56,627 nucleotides of DNA from the NCBI GenBank assembly GCA_017624735.1, contig JAGAMK010000050.1:1-56627 (forward strand), read 5' to 3'. How positions within the stretch are numbered: the first letter of the stretch is position 1; each line of letters opens with the position of its first letter. This DNA is from Clostridia bacterium. Lineage in GTDB: Bacteria > Bacillota > Clostridia > Oscillospirales > Acutalibacteraceae. The notes beneath the pieces are model-generated. The model saw only the letters and a program-made list of their open reading frames with translations, searched no databases and had not been told where the DNA came from. A program made the position numbers and the translations under genes. This document shows positions 52,280-56,627 of this stretch, piece by piece.

Positions 52280-55200
52280 ATGAGGTTCAAACTTACATCT
52301 TCACAAATGAATTTCTACAACAAAAATTTCACTCTGGACAGTCAAATCTGGAATCAGGGTGTTATGGAGATATTCCCCAAAGTATATTCTTATGAAGAAA
52401 TTAACAATGCATATAACAAACTCGTTGAAATTCATGACAGTCTTCGTGTAAAACTCGTTGAAACAGAAAATGGTGTTGTAGCTGACGTTAAAGAACATGA
52501 GTACATAAACTATCGTTTTTGGCAAGTAGAAACTGAAGAAGAACTTATGGAAAAGGCTCAGGATTTTCTTAACGAGCCTACTGACCGATATGGACTTTTG
52601 GTTGACTGCGCAATTTTCCATACTCCTACAACTTCGGGTATCATGATTAATGCTCACCATATTGTTGTTGATGGTTACAGCGTTATTGTTATGGCAGAGC
52701 ATATGAACGAATTGCTGAAAGACTTGAATTTCTCACCTGTTATTCAGAAATATTCTGATTATGTTGAAGCAGAAGAAAAGCATAAACAATCACGACGCTT
52801 TGAAAAAGCAAAGGATTTTTGGTTGAAAGAATTTTCAAATAAACCGGATTGCAATATTTTCACCGCTAAAGATAATACTCTTGACTATCTTTCTAATGAG
52901 GTGAACTCTGTAATTCCAAAAGATTTATTTGATGCAGTCAGCAGATTCTGCCAGGAAAATGAGATTTCCGTTACATCTTTTTTCAACACAATTTACGGAA
53001 TATATTTTTCCAGAATGTATGAGACCACATCATTCACTATGGGTGTGCCCGTACTTAACCGAATAACTCAATCCGAGTTTAACACCATTGGACTATATAT
53101 GCATGTACTACCAATGGTTTGCAATATTGTTGGTGATGCATCTTTCTTGCATAATGCAAAGCAAATTGAAGACTCACAGATGAATTTGCTGAGACACCAA
53201 AAATTTACACAGACCGATATTAAGGAAGCTTTGGAAACTATCGATTATGAATCAAACAATCTTTTTAGCATCGCTACTGACTATCAGTCTTTCACAACAA
53301 AAAACGAGTATGAAATACTCATTAAATACGCTAATTATTTAGCAACACCATTAGAAATACACTTGCAGAGTTTTAATGATACATTGCACAAATTTAAAAT
53401 TCGTTACAGAACATCTTACTTCAATGAGCAAGAAATTGAGATTATGTTGAAATCAATAGTTGCTTTGGTAGAAGATGCTGTAGAAAATCCTGGAAAGTGC
53501 ATTAACAAGCTTGAAATGATTTCAGATGATGAAAAACAAAAGCTCCTTAATGATTTTAACAATACAACTGTAGACTATGTAAAAGATAAGTATATCCATA
53601 CGTTGTTTGAAGAACAAGCAGAAAAAACACCGGACAAGATAGCACTTGTAGCATGTGACAAAACGCTTACATACAGAGAGTTGAATGAAGAGGCAAACAG
53701 ACTTGCAAATTCACTTATGGGAAGAGGAATAGGTAAAGGCGATATAGTCGGCATTAAGCTTTCAAGGACAAGCAAATTTTTAATTTCTGTGCTTGGTATT
53801 CTTAAAACTGGTGCGGCATATCTTCCGTTTGACATTACTCATCCACAAGAGAGAATTGACCAAATTTTGTTTGATAGTGATGCAAAGCTTTGCATTACCG
53901 AAGAAAACTTCAATGAATTACTTGATAATCTATACACAGAGAATCCTGATATAAAAATATCAGGTAATGCTCTCTGTTATTGTATCTATACATCAGGTAG
54001 TACGGGTATTCCAAAGGGCGCAATGATACAGCATAAAAACTTGTGTTGGTATATGTCAGCGTTGATGAGTATTTATGGTACAGAACCTATAAATATGCCT
54101 TTTTTCACATCAACAAGTGTTGACTTGTCAATCCCCTCATATTTTCTCCCTTTAATGACAGGTGGTACAACATATTTTTATGATAATGATTTAGCAAGAG
54201 ATTTATCTGATATTATCGACAACGAAGAAATCAATACAATCAAAGTAACTCCAACACATTTACAGATAATTTTACAACATATCAAAGGTAAAACACTTCA
54301 CAATATAAAATATTTGATATCTGGTGGCGAATCGCTTCGTTATTCTAATTGTGTTGAGTTTTTAGAAAAATTCGGCAAACACATAGAGATACATAATGAA
54401 TATGGTCCAACAGAAACAACTGTAAGCTGTGTTGACTATTTGTTCTCTTTAAACGATACAGATGACATTGTTTCCATAGGTGCTCCTATTGACAACGCTC
54501 AGATATTCATCGTTGATAAGCACACAAACCTGCTGCCAATCGGGGTAACGGGTGAACTTTGTATTGCCGGTGATGGTGTATGTGCAGGTTATCTAAATAA
54601 CCCTGAGCTTACGGCCGAAAAGTTTATCGATAACCCATTTGGTGAAGGTAAACTCTATAAAACTGGTGACCTTGCTTACTGGAGAGAAGACGGAAATATT
54701 GTATTCGTGGGAAGAAAGGACTTCCAGGTTAAAATTCGTGGTCTTCGAATTGAACTTGGGGAAATTGAAAGTGTATTGCAGGCTGTTAAAGGTGTTGAAA
54801 GTGCAGTAGTTGCTGTTCGTAAGGATAAGAAAGAGCGCCAGCTTATCTGTGCATTCTATACAGGTGAAGAGCTTGATGTAAAAGAATTGAGAATGCAACT
54901 TTCGGTAACTCTGCCTAAATACATGGTTCCACATACCTTTACACACCTTGAACAGATGCCAATGACAGCAAGTGGTAAAGCAAGCAGAAACGATTTACCG
55001 GAAATTGACCTTGATAATATTTCCACAGAAGCAGAATATGTAGCTCCACAGACGTTTGAAGAAGAAATCTTAACTGTTGCAACTGAAACAGTTCTTGACA
55101 TTGAAAAAGTAGGTGTGCTTGATAACTTTTTTGATTTAGGTGGGGACTCACTTAAATCGATAGAACTTGTAAGTGAAATTGAAGATAAGGGTTATACCGT

Positions 55201-56627
55201 AAACATCAAGGCAATTTTTGAAGCAAAGGATATTCAAAATCTTGCAAAAAAATTAACAGTAAAAGAAGAAAAAAATGAAAGTGTGCAATATTCATCTGTC
55301 CTTCCTGCTACAGCTGCACAGATGTCTGTATATACTCCACAGATGATGAATGCAAATTCTACCCTATACAATATTCCTTGCATATTCAAAGTTAAAGAGC
55401 TTGATGTGACCAAACTTGAAGACTCAATAAATAAACTAATTGCCCGACACGAAGGTTTAAGAACTAGTTTTGAAAACAGAAATGGTGAGATTGTTCAGAT
55501 TATCAACGATACAGCAGCAATATCCATTGAAGAACTTAAAAATGATAATCCTGAAGAATTTATTAGACCATTTGATTTGAGCATATTCCCACTTCTTCGT
55601 GTAGGATATTATAAAAACACAGTTATGGTGGATATGCATCATATTATAGCTGATGGTAGCACTGTTGCTATTTTTTACAGAGAACTCAATGAAATGTATA
55701 TGGGTAGAGAATTACCTTCAACAGTTCAATATGCCGAATTTGCTGTAACAAGCAAATATACGGAAGAAGATAAACAATATTGGCTTAACGAATATAAAGA
55801 TATACCTGCTCTTGAACTATATACAGATTATCCTAAATCTGAAATACGAAGTGTCGCGGGTTCAAGGATTTATGAACGCATAAACATTGAAACACATAAT
55901 AAAATTATAGAAAAGTGTAGAGAATTAAACATAACACCTTATGTCTATTATATGGCATGCTACAATATTCTACTTTCAAAGTATTCGGGAAATGAAGATA
56001 TATCCGTAGGTGTACCTTCAAGTGGCAGAAGCAGTAAATACCTTAATTCATGGGGAATGCTTGTAAATATGCTTTCATTGAGAACTCAACCAACAGGCAC
56101 CAAGGACTTTAAAACTTTTGTAAATGAGGTTAAGAAAAAATCAATTGAGGCAATCAGTCATCAAAATTATCCTCAACAAGAACTTATCAAAAATACAAAT
56201 AGTAAGAAAACTCTCTTTGATGTTATGTTCATATACCAGAGTGAAGAAATGACAAAGCCAGTTCTTGGTGATAAAAAAGCTGAGCTTATTCCGGTATATG
56301 GCAACACAGCAAGATGCGATTTATGTTTCCAATTATTACCAAGAGAAAATGAAACAGTACTTATGGCGGAGTACTGCACAGATTTATTCAAAGAAGAAAC
56401 TATAAACAAGTTCCTTAACGGATATATTTCCATACTTAATTCTTCTCTTAACGAAGAAACACTCATCAAGGATATCTCTGTATTAAGTGAAGAAGAACGA
56501 GAAACAATTCTCAAGGAATTCAATAATACAACAGCAGAATATGCAAGGGAAAAGTGTATTCATGAGTTGTTTGAAGAGCAGGTAGAAAGAACACCAGACA
56601 AAGTTGCAGTAGTAGCAAGTGATAAGA
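52280..56627 (+). CDS. Nonribosomal peptide synthetase (C-A-T-C-A..., truncated by the window edge)
   Basis: At least 1449 codons, open to the right edge. Domains: starter condensation (about 1-435, HHIVVDG at 126-132); adenylation (about 440-910, YTSGSTGIPKG at 570-580, NEYGPTETT at 706-714, KTGDLAYW); carrier (GGDSL, Ser957); second condensation (about 1010-1425, HHIIADG at 1120-1126); then a second adenylation domain from 1428, cut off. The HELFEEQ start of A2 repeats HTLFEEQ of A1, 988 residues apart. No epimerase is seen in module 1. Pocket residues of A1, aligned by eye to GrsA, read D-L-P-K-I-G-E-V-S, closest to Asn-type codes (D-L-T-K-L-G-E-V-G). A condensation domain at the very start, with a ligase and carrier alongside, indicates N-acylation: a lipopeptide or acyl-peptide product. 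The ATG at 52280 has GAGGAGA upstream. Confidence 0.93.
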   Translation, partial: MRFKLTSSQMNFYNKNFTLDSQIWNQGVMEIFPKVYSYEEINNAYNKLVEIHDSLRVKLVETENGVVADVKEHEYINYRFWQVETEEELMEKAQDFLNEPTDRYGLLVDCAIFHTPTTSGIMINAHHIVVDGYSVIVMAEHMNELLKDLNFSPVIQKYSDYVEAEEKHKQSRRFEKAKDFWLKEFSNKPDCNIFTAKDNTLDYLSNEVNSVIPKDLFDAVSRFCQENEISVTSFFNTIYGIYFSRMYETTSFTMGVPVLNRITQSEFNTIGLYMHVLPMVCNIVGDASFLHNAKQIEDSQMNLLRHQKFTQTDIKEALETIDYESNNLFSIATDYQSFTTKNEYEILIKYANYLATPLEIHLQSFNDTLHKFKIRYRTSYFNEQEIEIMLKSIVALVEDAVENPGKCINKLEMISDDEKQKLLNDFNNTTVDYVKDKYIHTLFEEQAEKTPDKIALVACDKTLTYRELNEEANRLANSLMGRGIGKGDIVGIKLSRTSKFLISVLGILKTGAAYLPFDITHPQERIDQILFDSDAKLCITEENFNELLDNLYTENPDIKISGNALCYCIYTSGSTGIPKGAMIQHKNLCWYMSALMSIYGTEPINMPFFTSTSVDLSIPSYFLPLMTGGTTYFYDNDLARDLSDIIDNEEINTIKVTPTHLQIILQHIKGKTLHNIKYLISGGESLRYSNCVEFLEKFGKHIEIHNEYGPTETTVSCVDYLFSLNDTDDIVSIGAPIDNAQIFIVDKHTNLLPIGVTGELCIAGDGVCAGYLNNPELTAEKFIDNPFGEGKLYKTGDLAYWREDGNIVFVGRKDFQVKIRGLRIELGEIESVLQAVKGVESAVVAVRKDKKERQLICAFYTGEELDVKELRMQLSVTLPKYMVPHTFTHLEQMPMTASGKASRNDLPEIDLDNISTEAEYVAPQTFEEEILTVATETVLDIEKVGVLDNFFDLGGDSLKSIELVSEIEDKGYTVNIKAIFEAKDIQNLAKKLTVKEEKNESVQYSSVLPATAAQMSVYTPQMMNANSTLYNIPCIFKVKELDVTKLEDSINKLIARHEGLRTSFENRNGEIVQIINDTAAISIEELKNDNPEEFIRPFDLSIFPLLRVGYYKNTVMVDMHHIIADGSTVAIFYRELNEMYMGRELPSTVQYAEFAVTSKYTEEDKQYWLNEYKDIPALELYTDYPKSEIRSVAGSRIYERINIETHNKIIEKCRELNITPYVYYMACYNILLSKYSGNEDISVGVPSSGRSSKYLNSWGMLVNMLSLRTQPTGTKDFKTFVNEVKKKSIEAISHQNYPQQELIKNTNSKKTLFDVMFIYQSEEMTKPVLGDKKAELIPVYGNTARCDLCFQLLPRENETVLMAEYCTDLFKEETINKFLNGYISILNSSLNEETLIKDISVLSEEERETILKEFNNTTAEYAREKCIHELFEEQVERTPDKVAVVASDK

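Noticed and set aside
52301-52702. Minus-strand frame of 133 codons inside the NRPS gene
   Set aside because: The plus strand is a clear condensation domain with HHIVVDG; the reverse frame is Phe/Asn-rich noise.

Overview
The window looks like a piece of a low-GC, Gram-positive, spore-forming Clostridia chromosome. A gut Ruminococcaceae/Oscillospirales-type organism is my inference. The evidence is an AT-rich sequence with strong AGGAGG-type ribosome sites and TTGACA/TATAAT promoters with 17-nt spacers, a sporulation sigma-G gene with a YlmC/YmxH neighbour, RqcP/YabO, a MurJ/SpoVB-type flippase, MazG, HU, HemZ and an LTA-synthase-type enzyme. I saw no phage, insertion sequence, CRISPR array or rRNA. 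There is one tRNA (Trp).

Layout. 1-2251: a membrane-anchored endonuclease/exonuclease/phosphatase-fold protein and an aldo/keto reductase. 2258-5489 (minus): a three-gene operon of free-standing adenylation enzyme, condensation-domain protein and carrier protein, in effect an NRPS module split into separate proteins. 5719-10439 (plus): a secreted ceramidase-like protein followed by three tandem paralogous surface proteins (two membrane anchored, one lipoprotein). 10498-13655 (minus): a second condensation/acyltransferase-fold protein and a GH3-family acyl-adenylating amide synthetase. 13867-15258 (plus): an MFS transporter. 15309-24007 (minus): metallophosphoesterase, LTA-synthase family protein, DUF554 protein, mfd, pth and a GlmU acyltransferase domain without its uridylyltransferase half. 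24176-35207 (plus): a long housekeeping run of recJ, relA, dtd, MBL hydrolase, hemZ, uridine-kinase-like, flippase, mazG, hup, rqcP. 35268-41284 (minus): dut, U32 peptidase-family protein, zapA, ymxH, sigG, glmS. 41351-47960: DUF975-like membrane protein, pduL, two HAD phosphatases, an FkbM methyltransferase, an EamA exporter, a 2Fe-2S/ASKHA activator and an SDR remnant. 47983-49975 (minus): nhaC, tRNA-Trp, panD. 50108-56627: a minus-strand acyl-AMP ligase plus carrier protein, divergent from an NRPS that runs off the right edge (C-A-T-C-A...).

Two acyl-amide biosynthetic regions stand out. The right-hand one is a recognisable lipopeptide type: the ligase would load a fatty acid on the free carrier protein, and the starter condensation domain would pass it to the amino acid chosen by the first A domain, whose pocket residues look Asn-like. 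The left-hand one (2258-15258) is less familiar. It combines dissociated A, C and carrier proteins, a ceramidase-like amide hydrolase, three related surface proteins, another C-fold protein, a GH3 enzyme and an exporter. It is the best candidate here for an undescribed system, possibly for making, secreting and turning over small acyl amides. That function is inference; only the gene content is seen.
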